DNA from: Lactobacillus johnsonii
GTDB taxonomy: Bacteria; Bacillota; Bacilli; Lactobacillales; Lactobacillaceae
Direction of reading: 5' to 3'
Assembly (NCBI RefSeq): GCF_014058685.1
Contig: NZ_CP059055.1
Span: 930,001 to 994,000 of the forward strand
DNA length: 64,000 nucleotides
Shown: one piece after another, positions 34,726-43,722 of the stretch
Position numbering within the stretch: the stretch's first letter is position 1
How the letters are laid out: each line of letters starts with the position of its first letter
The notes under the pieces: model-generated
The model's input: only the letters and a program-made list of their open reading frames with translations
Told to the model about the DNA's origin: nothing
Databases searched by the model: none
Position numbers and translations under genes: made by a program

Positions 34726-35499
34726 ATGCAACGAAAAGATGTTGAAACTGAATTAGGTAAAATTAATTTTGTGTATCGAAAGGGTGAGCCATTAATTGTT
34801 TGTTTGAATAGCTTTGGCAGCTTTGATACAGCACAATCTTTTTTAAAGATAATAGATTCTTTACCAGAAAACTACGGGATATTTGCTCCAGATTATTTGA
34901 ATAGTGGTTTCAGTGGTAAATCGCTAAAAGGCTATACCATCGCTGATGAAGCTAATGAATTAGCAAGTATTATTAATACCTTTAAAGCAAAAAGAGTTAT
35001 TATTTTAGCTCATAGCATCGGTGGTGTTTATATGATGCCGATGAAAGATAAAATAAATAATTTGAAGGCTTTTGTTGGAATTGAACCAACTACTAGAGAA
35101 ATAATTTTGAATCCGCCTAAAGAAGCTGCTTATATTGAAAAAAGCAAGGATATGGAAAAGTTAGAAGATCAAATTAGAGCTGATTTATCAAATATTCTTA
35201 CTCCGGAAGAAAATAAAGACTTTTGGGATACTACGGAGCAAAATGTGCAGAAGTTCGATGAAAAAGATAATCAAAATGCCCAAGCTGCTCTTGAAAATGA
35301 TTCCTATTGGAAAAACGATCTAAAATTAGATGACGATATTACTAGTGTGTTGATTACTGAAGAGTATCGTCAAAAAGAATATAAACGTTCTGAATATGCT
35401 TCAAAAAATTCTAAAGTTGTTTCATTAGGGACATATCACTATATTCATTTTGAATACCCACGAGAGATTGCAAATATAGTGAAAGATGTTGCTGAATAA
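34726..35499 (+). CDS. Alpha/beta-fold hydrolase
   Basis: 257 aa. The pattern LIVCLNSFGSFDTAQSF, DYLNSGFSGKS, then nucleophile elbow ILAHSIGGVYMMP and a late HYIHFEYP histidine fits an alpha/beta hydrolase. A long acidic, helical cap (about 120-190, rich in EEDQN) separates the two halves. The substrate is unknown. The ribosome site (AAAGGGA) is good and the gene follows the NUDIX gene closely. The next gene, a transporter pseudogene, starts 28 bases downstream. Confidence 0.82.
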   Translation: MQRKDVETELGKINFVYRKGEPLIVCLNSFGSFDTAQSFLKIIDSLPENYGIFAPDYLNSGFSGKSLKGYTIADEANELASIINTFKAKRVIILAHSIGGVYMMPMKDKINNLKAFVGIEPTTREIILNPPKEAAYIEKSKDMEKLEDQIRADLSNILTPEENKDFWDTTEQNVQKFDEKDNQNAQAALENDSYWKNDLKLDDDITSVLITEEYRQKEYKRSEYASKNSKVVSLGTYHYIHFEYPREIANIVKDVAE

Positions 35500-35527
35500 G
35501 GATAGAGAAACTGAAAGGTTGATGATT

Positions 35528-36705
35528 ATGAAATCAAAAAGTGTAAGCTTTAAAATTGCAGTTTTATTTTTAACTTTTACGGCAGTGTTTACACTATTCC
35601 GATCATCAATGTCAGGAATATTTTCATTATTCTATGCTAAAAATGGTATCCCGAATGCTAATATTAGTTCAATAAAATCCTTTCAAAATATTGGTATCAT
35701 GCTAGGGTTGCTACCAGCAGGATATTTAGCAGATAGAATTGGAAGGCTAAAAGTTCTATCTTTATCTTCAATAGTTATTGCGAGTAGTTTTTTAATCCTA
35801 ATTCTATTTAGAAACTTTTTGTTCTTTTCTTTAGCGGAACTCTTATATGGACTTGGACTTGCACTTAATTCTGGGACACTCATTGCCTATATGACTGACT
35901 TGCAAGAGCAAAATCATCTTTCTCCGAATAGCAAATTAATGGGGATGCAAGTTATCATCCTAAATTTAACCACCTTAATAGGTGGAAATATTGGCACTGG
36001 GCTCTTTGCAATTACAGATACTGCACCAGTTTGGTTTGCATTGATTGGCTTAGGATTATATCCTGCGTTTATTTTTTTCATGATACAGTTTTTATCTTTT
36101 TCGGATAATAAGGCATCACATAAGCGGAAAAATAATATTAAAAATATTGCTAGTTTCTTTAAAAAAGAAATTTCTGGATATTGTTGTTGCTGAATGTTGG
36201 ATATGATTGTGGAACGCAATTTATTCTAATATATTGGTCGATTATCTACGTTGAAAAATTAGGCTTTAACTTATCTCTTGTCTATACCTTGTTTATGTGT
36301 GCACTTATTTTAGGCTCACTCATATTTAATAGGATATCAACATTTGCTAGTTCAAGAAGTATCACGATATTAAATGCAGTGTGCATGATTTTGGTGTTTG
36401 TTTTGAGTGGAATTATAGAAAATAAATATTTGTTGTTGACCCTTTTTCTATTAATTGAATTATTAATGGGGATGATGTCAGGACAGATTTCTGCTACTAG
36501 TAATGAAGCAATTTATGGAGAAAGCAACAAATCCACTATGCTTTCGACAGTTTCATTTATTGCTGAAATTTTAGTCAGTCTTTCTTTATTTGTAAGTAAC
36601 GCAATTATGAAGTGGGCTGGAAATTTAAAAGTAATGTTTTTTGTATCAGCAGCTTACTTCAGCATTGTTTTATTAATAATTCCGTTGATAAAGCAGAAGG
36701 AATAA
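35528..36705 (+). pseudogene. MFS transporter, frameshifted at an A6 run
   Basis: Starting at the ATG at 35528 (AAAGG 9 bases upstream), the first half has about six membrane helices and the MFS loop YLADRIGRLKVLS. It ends in a spurious ISGYCCC followed by TGA near 36190. The other frame carries the remaining helices from LLLNVGYDCGTQF to LIIPLIKQKE. One extra A in the A6 run at 36161-36166 gives FFKKRNFWILLLLNVGYD and joins the halves into about 393 aa. As written, the protein stops after six helices and would not transport. The original substrate is unknown. Confidence 0.85.
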
Positions 36706-36732
36706 CTTAGCAAATTTACGTTTAAGAAAGAA

Positions 36733-37245
36733 GTGATTGTTTTGCCTAAATTAATTATCATCAGAGGTAATTCTGGTAGTGGAAAAACTACTCTTGCCAG
36801 GGAAATCCATAATCGCTTGCCACGAAATACCTTACTTATTTCGCAAGATACAGTTAGACGAGATATGCTGCGAGTTAAGGATGGAAAAAACACTTTAGGG
36901 TTGCCATTATTTAAAGACCTCCTTCAATATGGCTATCAATATTGTAATTACGTAATTTTAGAAGGAATTCTGAATGCGGAATGGTATGAACCCTTGTTTA
37001 AGTTAGCTCAACAACTTTTTGGTGATGAAATTTTTGCCTACTATTTTAATATTCCTTTTGAAGAAACAATATTGCGGCATCAACAAAGGCACATTAGTTC
37101 TTTTAGAGAAAAACAAATGCGTTTGTGGTGGAAAGAAAAAGATTATATAAATTTTATTTCTGAAACTAGGTTTTCTAGTCAAACAACTTTAAGGCAAGAA
37201 ATTGAAAAGATTATGAAGGATATTGGCTATGTCAACAATCATTGA
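36733..37245 (+). CDS. P-loop kinase (zeta-toxin/AAA-like small kinase)
   Basis: 170 aa with Walker A RGNSGSGKTTLAREI right at the N-terminus, LISQDTVRRDMLR, and a hydrophobic strand ending in the acidic YVILEGIL, as in zeta-toxin-like and shikimate-kinase-like folds. The predicted start is GTG at 36733; TTG at 36742 is an alternative that begins PKLIIIRGN. It overlaps the APH gene downstream by 17 bases. It may phosphorylate an antibiotic, sugar or nucleoside. No antitoxin accompanies it, so a toxin role is unlikely. Confidence 0.8.
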   Translation: MIVLPKLIIIRGNSGSGKTTLAREIHNRLPRNTLLISQDTVRRDMLRVKDGKNTLGLPLFKDLLQYGYQYCNYVILEGILNAEWYEPLFKLAQQLFGDEIFAYYFNIPFEETILRHQQRHISSFREKQMRLWWKEKDYINFISETRFSSQTTLRQEIEKIMKDIGYVNNH

Positions 37246-38050
37246 TCAATTAAATAAGCGGTTGAAATCTAACTTACACGCAATTAATCATGAATCACTT
37301 AACAGCACTTTTGTTGGCTATAGTAATTTATATCGGCAATCGATTTTTGTAAAACAATTTGCAAAAGAGCAAGGTTATTACACTGAAAAGATGGTTACAA
37401 ATCAGTTAAATGATCGAGTTTTAGACGGTTTTTCTCTTAATAATACGTTTATTTTAGTGTTAAAAGATTGCTCACCAAAAGATATAGGAGAAAAGATTGA
37501 TTCGAATCTGGCTTTTGAGATGGGACAAGTATTAGGAGAGTATCATTTAAAGGTGAAACCATTTATAAGAATTAAACTTGTTAACGGACAGTTTGATGAT
37601 TATCTGGCTGAAATAGATTCTTTTAAAGAAAGTTCATACAAAAGAAGATTGAAGAAACTTACTAGTAAATTTCTACCTTATGAAAATGAAATTAAGTTAG
37701 AATTATCTCAACATTCAAAATTTGTCTTGCATGGTGATGTGGGCCTTAGAAACTATAAATATGTTGATAGTAAGCTAGCACTTATTGACTTTGAAAAAGC
37801 ACGTTTAGGGCCAGTATATCAAGATTTTATAAAACTGTTTTACCAAGACTTTGGTTTAAATGAAGGATTGATTCAATCATTTCTGGCGGGGTATTCAAGT
37901 GAGAATCCTAATTATCACTTATCTGACTTAACAAAACAATATTTGATTTTTACTACTGCAGTGGGCATTTTTAACTATACTGAAAAAATTGAGGATCTGG
38001 CTTTCAGACATATTGGAGAGACAATGTTAGACACGATTGAGAAGAAATAG
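37229..38050 (+). CDS. Aminoglycoside phosphotransferase (APH)/choline kinase-like protein
   Basis: 273 aa from the ATG at 37229, which has GAAGGA 8 bases upstream; a TTG two codons earlier is less likely. The catalytic loop FVLHGDVGLRNYKY and the metal loop ALIDFEKARLGPVYQDF are the APH/ChoK brackets (HGDxxxxN ... IDFE). It transfers phosphate from ATP to a hydroxyl on a small molecule. Whether it gives antibiotic resistance is not clear; many such genes in lactobacilli have metabolic roles. It overlaps the kinase upstream and its stop codon abuts the NUDIX ATG, so the three form a coupled unit. Confidence 0.85.
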   Translation: MSTIIDQLNKRLKSNLHAINHESLNSTFVGYSNLYRQSIFVKQFAKEQGYYTEKMVTNQLNDRVLDGFSLNNTFILVLKDCSPKDIGEKIDSNLAFEMGQVLGEYHLKVKPFIRIKLVNGQFDDYLAEIDSFKESSYKRRLKKLTSKFLPYENEIKLELSQHSKFVLHGDVGLRNYKYVDSKLALIDFEKARLGPVYQDFIKLFYQDFGLNEGLIQSFLAGYSSENPNYHLSDLTKQYLIFTTAVGIFNYTEKIEDLAFRHIGETMLDTIEKK

Positions 38051-38515
38051 ATGGAACAAGATTACATTAAAAACTTGCGTAAAAAGGTAGGCCATGAACC
38101 ACTAATTTTAAATTTTGCTGGTGGAGTTTTAGTTAACGATCAAGATGAAATTTTGTTGCAGAAAAGGTCAGATTTTAAGTCATGGGGTCTGCCAGGTGGA
38201 GCAATGGAATTTGGAGAATCTGCTCAAGAGACATGTATGCGTGAATTTTTAGAAGAAACAGGATTGAAAGTGAAAGTTAAATCTTTGCTAGGAATTTCGA
38301 CAGATTTTATCCAGCATTATCTTAATGGGGATGTAGCCCAAGCTGTCGTAATTGAATTCTTGGTAGAGCTAGTAGGCAAAACGAATAAGAAACCAGATTC
38401 AGAAACATTGGAGTTAAAATATTTTCCTAAAGATAATTTACCGGATATTTTTAATAAGCAGCATTTAAAGTTTATTGAGCATTACTATCAAGGTGATTAT
38501 CCATTTTTTGAATAG
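38051..38515 (+). CDS. NUDIX hydrolase
   Basis: 154 aa. The full NUDIX box GGAMEFGESAQETCMREF...EETGL is intact, with Glu and Arg-Glu at the catalytic places. The preceding LQKRSDFKSWGLPGG is typical. It starts directly after the APH gene's stop codon with no spacer and probably shares its mRNA. It would hydrolyse a nucleoside diphosphate derivative. It is a different subtype from the NUDIX protein at 34097. Confidence 0.9.
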   Translation: MEQDYIKNLRKKVGHEPLILNFAGGVLVNDQDEILLQKRSDFKSWGLPGGAMEFGESAQETCMREFLEETGLKVKVKSLLGISTDFIQHYLNGDVAQAVVIEFLVELVGKTNKKPDSETLELKYFPKDNLPDIFNKQHLKFIEHYYQGDYPFFE

Positions 38516-38523
38516 GAGTATGT

Positions 38524-38660
38524 ATGAAAGAAGAGCGATGTATTTTACAAATAGATAAAGATCCCAAAGCTGTTATTGAACCCGATTATGAAAAACAACC
38601 GTTTAAATTTCATTTCGGCGTGGATTAGAAATTTGCTTTGAGATATTACAAAAATTGTAG
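38524..38660 (+). pseudogene. Deleted third copy of the nucleoside phosphorylase family
   Basis: The first 30 residues (DKDPKAVIEPDYEKQPFKFHF and neighbours) match the N-terminus of the two phosphorylases that follow. The frame then stops, but the next frame at 38622-38660 reads GLEICFEILQKL and stop, matching their C-terminal GLEIGSKVL-KL. The middle of about 600-700 bases is missing. It is an internally deleted paralogue at the head of a tandem array, not a separate small gene. Confidence 0.75.
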
Positions 38661-38671
38661 AAGGAGTAGGT

Positions 38672-39451
38672 ATGAAAGAAGAGACAGGACAACCATTTAT
38701 TTTAGATTTTGATGGGAATCATCATGCCGTGCTTGAACCAGATTTTGAAGACTTACCGTTCCACTTTCATCCCAAATTACTTTACGCCTTTGTTCCTAAA
38801 GAAGAAATTGATTCTTTTTTAGATCAATATCCTCATCGCACGCTAGGAAGTTTCCGCACTATTTCGTTTAGACCTAAAATTTATGAGGTCAAAATTGAAA
38901 ATAAATATTTTACATTATGCCAAGCACCATTAGGCGCCCCAGCAGCTACAAAATTGCTTGATTGGTTAATTAATTATGGAGTTAAACAAGTTTTAGCGAT
39001 TGGTAATGCTGGTGCATTAAATGATTTACCAGAAAATACAATGCTCATTCCTACAAAAGCAATTCGAGGAGAGGGAACTTCATTTTATTACTTAAAACCT
39101 AGTCAGTTTGTAGAACTAGAGCATGCATACTTGTCTCAAGTTGAAAGAGTAATTTCAGAATTAGGCTATAAATACGATGAAATTACGACTTGGACGACTG
39201 ATGGTTTTTTCAGAGAAACACCAAAAAAAGTTGCACACTTTCGTCAATTAGGAGCCGATACGGTTGAAATGGAATGTGCAGCTTTAGCAGCCTGCGCACA
39301 ATTTAGAAAAGTAGATTTTGCTCAACTTTTATTTACCGGAGACTCATTAGCACAAATGGAAAACTACAATCGCCGAGGTTGGGGACGTAAATCATATGGA
39401 ATTGGATTAGAAATTGGATCTAAAGTTCTAAGTAAATTAAGTCCAAAATAG
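38672..39451 (+). CDS. Nucleoside phosphorylase-family protein (PNP/UDP type), copy 1
   Basis: 259 aa. The PNP/UDP phosphorylase core shows in VLAIGNAGALNDLPENTMLIPTKA (phosphate-site glycine loop), TWTTDGFFRETPKK, and the substrate site VEMECAALAACAQFRKVDFAQLLFTGDSL, where Met-Glu-Cys binds the ribose. It would phosphorolyse a purine or pyrimidine nucleoside, or act as a nucleosidase. GAAGGAG precedes the ATG. The next gene is a close paralogue 12 bases downstream, and a deleted copy lies just upstream, so this is a tandem duplication. Confidence 0.85.
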   Translation: MKEETGQPFILDFDGNHHAVLEPDFEDLPFHFHPKLLYAFVPKEEIDSFLDQYPHRTLGSFRTISFRPKIYEVKIENKYFTLCQAPLGAPAATKLLDWLINYGVKQVLAIGNAGALNDLPENTMLIPTKAIRGEGTSFYYLKPSQFVELEHAYLSQVERVISELGYKYDEITTWTTDGFFRETPKKVAHFRQLGADTVEMECAALAACAQFRKVDFAQLLFTGDSLAQMENYNRRGWGRKSYGIGLEIGSKVLSKLSPK

Positions 39452-39463
39452 GGAGAAATAATT

Positions 39464-40246
39464 ATGACAGAAAAAACAGAACAACCGTTTATTTTAAACT
39501 TTGACTCAAATCATCATGCAGTAATTGAACCAGATCATGATCAGGCACCATTTCGTTTTCACTCACGCTTGCTTTACGCATTTGTTCCTAAAAATGAAAT
39601 TGATGCTTTTTTAGATCAACATCTTCACCGCACTATAGGTGAATTTGAGTCAGTATCTTTTAGTCCTAAGATTTATGAAGTTGAATTAAACGGTGAATAT
39701 TTTACTTTATGTCAAGCACCGCTTGGAGGACCGGCTTCGGTCCAATTACTTGATTGGTTGATTAGTTATGGCGTGAAACAAGTTTTAACTGTTGGTAATG
39801 CGGGGGCGTTAACTGATTTACCAGAAAATGAGATGTTACTAGTCAAATGGGCAATTCGCGATGAAGGAACGTCTTTTCATTATATGGAGCCAGGTCAATT
39901 TATCGATTTGAATCAGAATTTCTTAAAACAGGTAGAAGATGTATTAGCTACTTTAAATCTTAAATATGATGAAATTACAACTTGGACAACTGATGGCTTC
40001 TTTAGAGAAACGCCAAAAAAAGTTGCACACTTTCGTCAATTAGGAGCTGCTACTGTTGAAATGGAATGTGCATCTTTGGCGGCTTGTGCGCAATTCAGAA
40101 AAGTGGATTTCGCTCAAATTTTATTTACTGCTGATACATTGGCTGATATAGAAAACTATGATGAACGCGACTGGGGGTATGAATCTCACAGTGCGGGGCT
40201 AGAGATTGGATCGAAAGTTTTAACAAAATTAGGTAAAAATGAATAA
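39464..40246 (+). CDS. Nucleoside phosphorylase-family protein (PNP/UDP type), copy 2
   Basis: 260 aa and clearly paralogous to the previous gene across its length (TWTTDGFFRETPKKVAHFRQ is shared exactly). The same family sites are present: VGNAGALTDLPENEMLLVKWA, VEMECASLAACAQFRKVDFAQILFTADTL. Differences in the second half of the substrate pocket (AATVEMECAS against ADTVEMECAA, and ADTLADIENYD against GDSLAQMENYN) leave room for different base preference. AGGGAGA lies upstream. Its stop overlaps the start of the ASCH gene by 8 bases. Confidence 0.85.
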   Translation: MTEKTEQPFILNFDSNHHAVIEPDHDQAPFRFHSRLLYAFVPKNEIDAFLDQHLHRTIGEFESVSFSPKIYEVELNGEYFTLCQAPLGGPASVQLLDWLISYGVKQVLTVGNAGALTDLPENEMLLVKWAIRDEGTSFHYMEPGQFIDLNQNFLKQVEDVLATLNLKYDEITTWTTDGFFRETPKKVAHFRQLGAATVEMECASLAACAQFRKVDFAQILFTADTLADIENYDERDWGYESHSAGLEIGSKVLTKLGKNE

Positions 40247-40688
40247 ACAATTGAAACAATTTTGGGAAGATTTTTGTCAAAAACATAACTTAGAATGTGA
40301 TACTCCGGTAGAAGCATGGGCTTTTGGAGCAACTGCTGAAGATGCAGACGAATTGGCTGACTTGGTAAACCGAAGGATAAAAACAGCTACCACATCTGCC
40401 TATGAATTTTATGATAAAAATGAAAAACTACCCCAAGTAGGTGAGTGGAGTATTGTTTTGAATAGTAAAGAAGAACCTGTTTGTGTTATTCAAGATAAGG
40501 TAGTGGAAATTATACCTTATGATTTAATTTCTAAAGAACACGCCTACCATGAAGGTGAGGGTGATCGAAGTTATGAATATTGGCGTCGAACCCATGATGA
40601 TTTTTTTGATTGGGAATATCAAGAGGTGGGTAAAGAATTTTATCCTCAAGCACCAATGGTATGTGAAGTTTTTGAAAAGGTAGAGTAA
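40239..40688 (+). CDS. ASCH-domain protein
   Basis: 149 aa. It has the ASCH beta-barrel pattern: EAWAFGATAEDADELADLV, RRIKTATTSAYEFY (the lysine-bearing cleft), LPQVGEWSIVLNSKEEPVCVIQ, and a terminal FYPQAPMVCEVFEKV. ASCH domains bind RNA or modified nucleosides; some hydrolyse acetylated nucleosides. Its ATG overlaps the end of the phosphorylase gene, so it is co-translated with nucleoside-handling enzymes, consistent with a nucleoside substrate. The substrate itself is not shown. Confidence 0.85.
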   Translation: MNKQLKQFWEDFCQKHNLECDTPVEAWAFGATAEDADELADLVNRRIKTATTSAYEFYDKNEKLPQVGEWSIVLNSKEEPVCVIQDKVVEIIPYDLISKEHAYHEGEGDRSYEYWRRTHDDFFDWEYQEVGKEFYPQAPMVCEVFEKVE

Positions 40689-40785
40689 AAATCTTGGTCA
40701 ATCTTTTGACTACCATGATTCACAGACCATTAAACAAATCTTTGGCTCTAGCTTGAATCAATTGAGATAGAGAAAGTAATAGAAG

Positions 40786-40830
40786 AGAAAAAGACGTTAA
40801 GCAATGTAATACTGTTTAACGTCTTTTTCT
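40786..40830. terminator. Bidirectional terminator between ASCH gene and folD
   Basis: AGAAAAAGACGTTAA (40786-40800) pairs perfectly with TTAACGTCTTTTTCT (40816-40830). The segment between the ASCH stop and this hairpin (40689-40785) has no gene I can support. Confidence 0.9.
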
Positions 40831-41680
40831 ATTTATTCCATTCAGCCAAATCGACCGTTTGTTGCATTAAAGTTGCGATAGTCATTGGACCTACTCCACC
40901 AGGAACTGGGGTGATATTTTTAGCAACTTCTTTGACATCATCAAAATCGACATCCCCAACTAAATAATGATTTGCCATTCGATTAATCCCCACATCAATC
41001 ACGGTTGCGCCAGGTTTAACCTGATCTTTCTTAATCAAATTAGGTTTGCCAGCAGCCACAACTAAAATATCAGCATGTTTAGTGTAATAATCGATATTAT
41101 CAGTGTGTAAACTTACCATAGTGACGGTCGCATTTTCATTAATGAGGAGCGATTGAAGAGGGCGACTTACTAAGATACTGCGGCCGACAATTGTGACATT
41201 TAAGCCTTCAATTTTATCTAAGTAAGTATGAAGCAAAGTCATAATTCCGCGGGAAGTACAAGAAACGGGGTAGTGCCCTTCTTCATTGTTATAGAGTTTT
41301 CCAACGTTTTTTGAATTAAAACCATCCACATCTTTTTCAGGAGCAATTGCTTCAATTAGTTCAGTTTGATTAAGATGCTTAGGCAAAGGAAGCTGAATTA
41401 AAATCGCGTGAATAGTTGGATCATCATTGTAGTGATGAATTGCTTGTAAAACTTCAGCTTGACTGACATCTTTTGGAAATTTTCTCAAGATAGATTTCAT
41501 GCCTAACTTTTCAGCATTTTTCTGTTTATTACGTGTATAAATTACACTAGCCGGATCATCTCCTACAAGAATAACTACAATTCCTGGAATTATCCCTTCT
41601 TCTTTTAATTTATCAACTCTGGTTTTGGTTTCTTGATTAAGTTGTTTGGCAATTTGACGGCCGTTAATAATATTTGTCAC
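40829..41680 (-). CDS. folD: Bifunctional methylenetetrahydrofolate dehydrogenase/cyclohydrolase FolD
   Basis: 283 aa from the GTG at 41680, with AAAGGAGCG upstream; the ATG at 41701 lies ahead of that site. It has the FolD landmarks: [20 protein letters not shown] (catalytic Lys), [44 protein letters not shown] (NADP site) and [18 protein letters not shown]. It oxidises 5,10-methylene-THF and hydrolyses the product to 10-formyl-THF for purine and formyl-Met synthesis. It is a stand-alone housekeeping gene. Confidence 0.96.
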   Translation of the reverse strand: MTNIINGRQIAKQLNQETKTRVDKLKEEGIIPGIVVILVGDDPASVIYTRNKQKNAEKLGMKSILRKFPKDVSQAEVLQAIHHYNDDPTIHAILIQLPLPKHLNQTELIEAIAPEKDVDGFNSKNVGKLYNNEEGHYPVSCTSRGIMTLLHTYLDKIEGLNVTIVGRSILVSRPLQSLLINENATVTMVSLHTDNIDYYTKHADILVVAAGKPNLIKKDQVKPGATVIDVGINRMANHYLVGDVDFDDVKEVAKNITPVPGGVGPMTIATLMQQTVDLAEWNK

Positions 41681-41909
41681 TAATGAAAACGCTCCTTTCA
41701 AAAAATACTACTTTAGAGCAGAAAATTTGTATTCAAAGTTCCTTTAATAAATCTATAGAATATCTATTAAGTCATCAAGTAAAAGTTTGTAGACAACTCC
41801 AGATATTTTCCAATTGAAAATATATTCTTTTCTTGACTCTCTAGTTGCTATAGACTTTATCATACAATTAAAAGGAGTGAATTTCTAATGATGCGTAGTA
41901 ATCTTCTTT

Positions 41910-42074
41910 ACAGAAAGACAAAAAGGTATTCTTAAGTATAAGATTGAAAAAGGAAATGTCCTAAATTTTGAAAGGGCTAAGGAATGGATTAAAGAAAATA
42001 ATTTTGATTATATTTATATTCACTTAGATGTCGATGTGATGAGTCCAGAACCCAATAATCCAGAAAATGTATAA
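41910..42074 (+). pseudogene. Arginase/agmatinase-family remnant
   Basis: An open stretch of about 54 codons without a start codon reads FDYIYIHLDVDVMSPEPNNP. The HxDxD-x4-P element is the binuclear manganese motif of the ureohydrolase (arginase) superfamily. Full-length members are about 300 aa, so this is a short leftover from the C-terminal half. A ribosome site and ATG at 41888 open a different frame that soon stops. No urea-cycle or agmatine genes are adjacent. Confidence 0.7.
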
Positions 42075-42130
42075 TCTGATGGGAAATACAAAAATCTTTT
42101 TTGACGAGTAGAATAATTTAATAAGCATAG

Positions 42131-42159
42131 AACCACCTAGGAACTCTTAGGTGGTTTTT
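42131..42159 (+). terminator. Terminator hairpin
   Basis: AACCACCTA (42131-42139) pairs with TAGGTGGTT (42148-42156), followed by a T-rich tail. It lies between the arginase remnant and rbsD. Confidence 0.8.
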
Positions 42160-42291
42160 ATACAAGATTAAGGAGGTAGGGGAGAGAAGCGAGTAAAATA
42201 AATTCGGTACATAAACTGCTTTAAAAGTGTTAATATTAAAAAGAGATATTAGAATATTAGTAAATACGTTTTAAGAAGAGGATTAATAACT

Positions 42292-42687
42292 ATGAAAAAA
42301 ACTGGCGTAATGAATTCTAATATTTCAAGAGTAATTGCGGACATGGGCCACATGGATTGGCTAGGAGTTGGAGATGCTGGTACTCCAGTTCCAGCTGAGA
42401 CTGAAAAGATTGATTTATCTGTACGTCCAGGCTTGCCATCATTTATTGATGTTCTAGAAGAAGTCTTGAAAGAATTAGAAGTTCAAAAAATGTATATTGC
42501 AGAGGAAATTAAAACTGAAAATCCAAAGCAATTAGAAGCTATTAAGAGGACAGTTCCGAATGTTGAGATTGAATTTATTCCTCATTCAGAACTAAAGAAG
42601 GATTTAAAGTCTTCTAAAGCATTTATTAGAACTGGTGAAGAAACTCCATATTCTAATGTAATTTTGGAAAGTGGAGTAGTTTTTTAA
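42292..42687 (+). CDS. rbsD: D-ribose pyranase RbsD
   Basis: 131 aa, normal length. It begins [25 protein letters not shown], with the catalytic histidine in GHMD, followed by GDAGTPVP and a C-terminal [20 protein letters not shown]. RbsD flips beta-pyranose ribose to the furanose form used by ribokinase. The ribose transporter gene begins 75 bases downstream, so it is an rbsDU-type operon. The ribokinase gene (rbsK) is not in this window. Confidence 0.95.
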   Translation: MKKTGVMNSNISRVIADMGHMDWLGVGDAGTPVPAETEKIDLSVRPGLPSFIDVLEEVLKELEVQKMYIAEEIKTENPKQLEAIKRTVPNVEIEFIPHSELKKDLKSSKAFIRTGEETPYSNVILESGVVF

Positions 42688-42762
42688 AGTAGATATTTAG
42701 CTATAAAAGTAATTGCGTATGTAAACTACAATTACTTTTATATTTTAAGGAAAGTTTAGTGT

Positions 42763-43653
42763 ATGAATGGAATAGCTTTATTAATTGGTTTAGGGCCATT
42801 ACTTGGATGGGGCTTGTTTCCGACAATTGCCTCAAAAATTGGCGGTAAACCAGTAAATCAAATTATTGGTACTACATTTGGTACTTTTATCTTTGCTTTA
42901 GTCTATAACTTAGTTCAAGGAATAGCGTTGCCTAGCGGTGCTGCTTTGATCTGGTCAATTATCTCCGGAATAGGCTGGGCTAGTGCGCAGATTCTTACTT
43001 TTCATTCTTTTACTTTGGTTGGATCATCACGCGCAATGCCAATTACAACTGCCTTTCAGTTGTTAGGTACTTCTTTATGGGGAGTATTTGCTTTAGGAGA
43101 TTGGCCAAGTACGAGTGATAAGTTAGTAGGTTTTCTTGCATTAGCGCTGATCATTTTAGGTGCTTGGATGACAACCTGGAGTGAACATAAAACTGATGAA
43201 AACAGTGCTAAGTTAAGAAAAGCCGTAATCATTTTATTAGTTGGTGAAATTGGATATTGGGCATATTCTGCAGCCCCTCAAGCTGCTAAAATTGATGGAT
43301 CCAAAGCATTTTTACCACAAGCTATTGGAATGTGCTTAGTTGCTATTTGTTATGCAGTTTACTTAAAAGTTAAAGAACCAAGTCAAAGAAGCGCTTTAGC
43401 TCAAGGGGTTTCTTACAAACAAATTATCTCTGGATTTTTCTTTGCATTTGCTGCATTGACATATTTAATTTCGGCTCAACCAAATATGAATGGTTTAGCA
43501 ACTGGTTTTATTTTGTCACAGACATCTGTAGTATTAGCAACTTTAACAGGAATCTGGTTTTTGCATGAAAAGAAGACTAAGAAAGAAATGGTAGTTACTT
43601 TAATTGGTTTAGCCATCATTATCGGAGCTGCTACGATGACAGTGATCGTATAA
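42763..43653 (+). CDS. rbsU: Ribose uptake protein RbsU (GRP transporter family)
   Basis: 296 aa with about ten membrane helices, the length and look of glucose/ribose porters: N-terminal MNGIALLIGLGPLLGWGLFP, helical pair around FTLVGSSRAMPITTAFQLLGTSLWG, and a C-terminal LIGLAIIIGAATMTVIV. It brings ribose in without phosphorylation, matching the RbsD partner. AAGGAA precedes the ATG. It ends at a strong terminator shared with the convergent acetyltransferase gene. Confidence 0.9.
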   Translation: MNGIALLIGLGPLLGWGLFPTIASKIGGKPVNQIIGTTFGTFIFALVYNLVQGIALPSGAALIWSIISGIGWASAQILTFHSFTLVGSSRAMPITTAFQLLGTSLWGVFALGDWPSTSDKLVGFLALALIILGAWMTTWSEHKTDENSAKLRKAVIILLVGEIGYWAYSAAPQAAKIDGSKAFLPQAIGMCLVAICYAVYLKVKEPSQRSALAQGVSYKQIISGFFFAFAALTYLISAQPNMNGLATGFILSQTSVVLATLTGIWFLHEKKTKKEMVVTLIGLAIIIGAATMTVIV

Positions 43654-43687
43654 CGTATAGAGTTTTTGTAAAAAAAGAAACTTATAG

Positions 43688-43718
43688 AAAAAAGTAGGAT
43701 TTAAATCCTACTTTTTTT
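43688..43718. terminator. Bidirectional terminator
   Basis: The perfect palindrome GTAGGATTTAAATCCTAC (43694-43711) has an A run before it and a T run after it, serving rbsU and the convergent AAC(3)-like gene. Confidence 0.9.
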
Positions 43719-43722
43719 GTTA

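Noticed and set aside
36733-37245. Reading the small P-loop kinase as a zeta toxin of a toxin-antitoxin pair
   Set aside because: No epsilon-like antitoxin gene is adjacent and it is coupled to APH and NUDIX genes.
40689-40785. Short frame ending SSLNQLR after the ASCH gene
   Set aside because: No ribosome site or start, under 30 codons, and no recognisable family.
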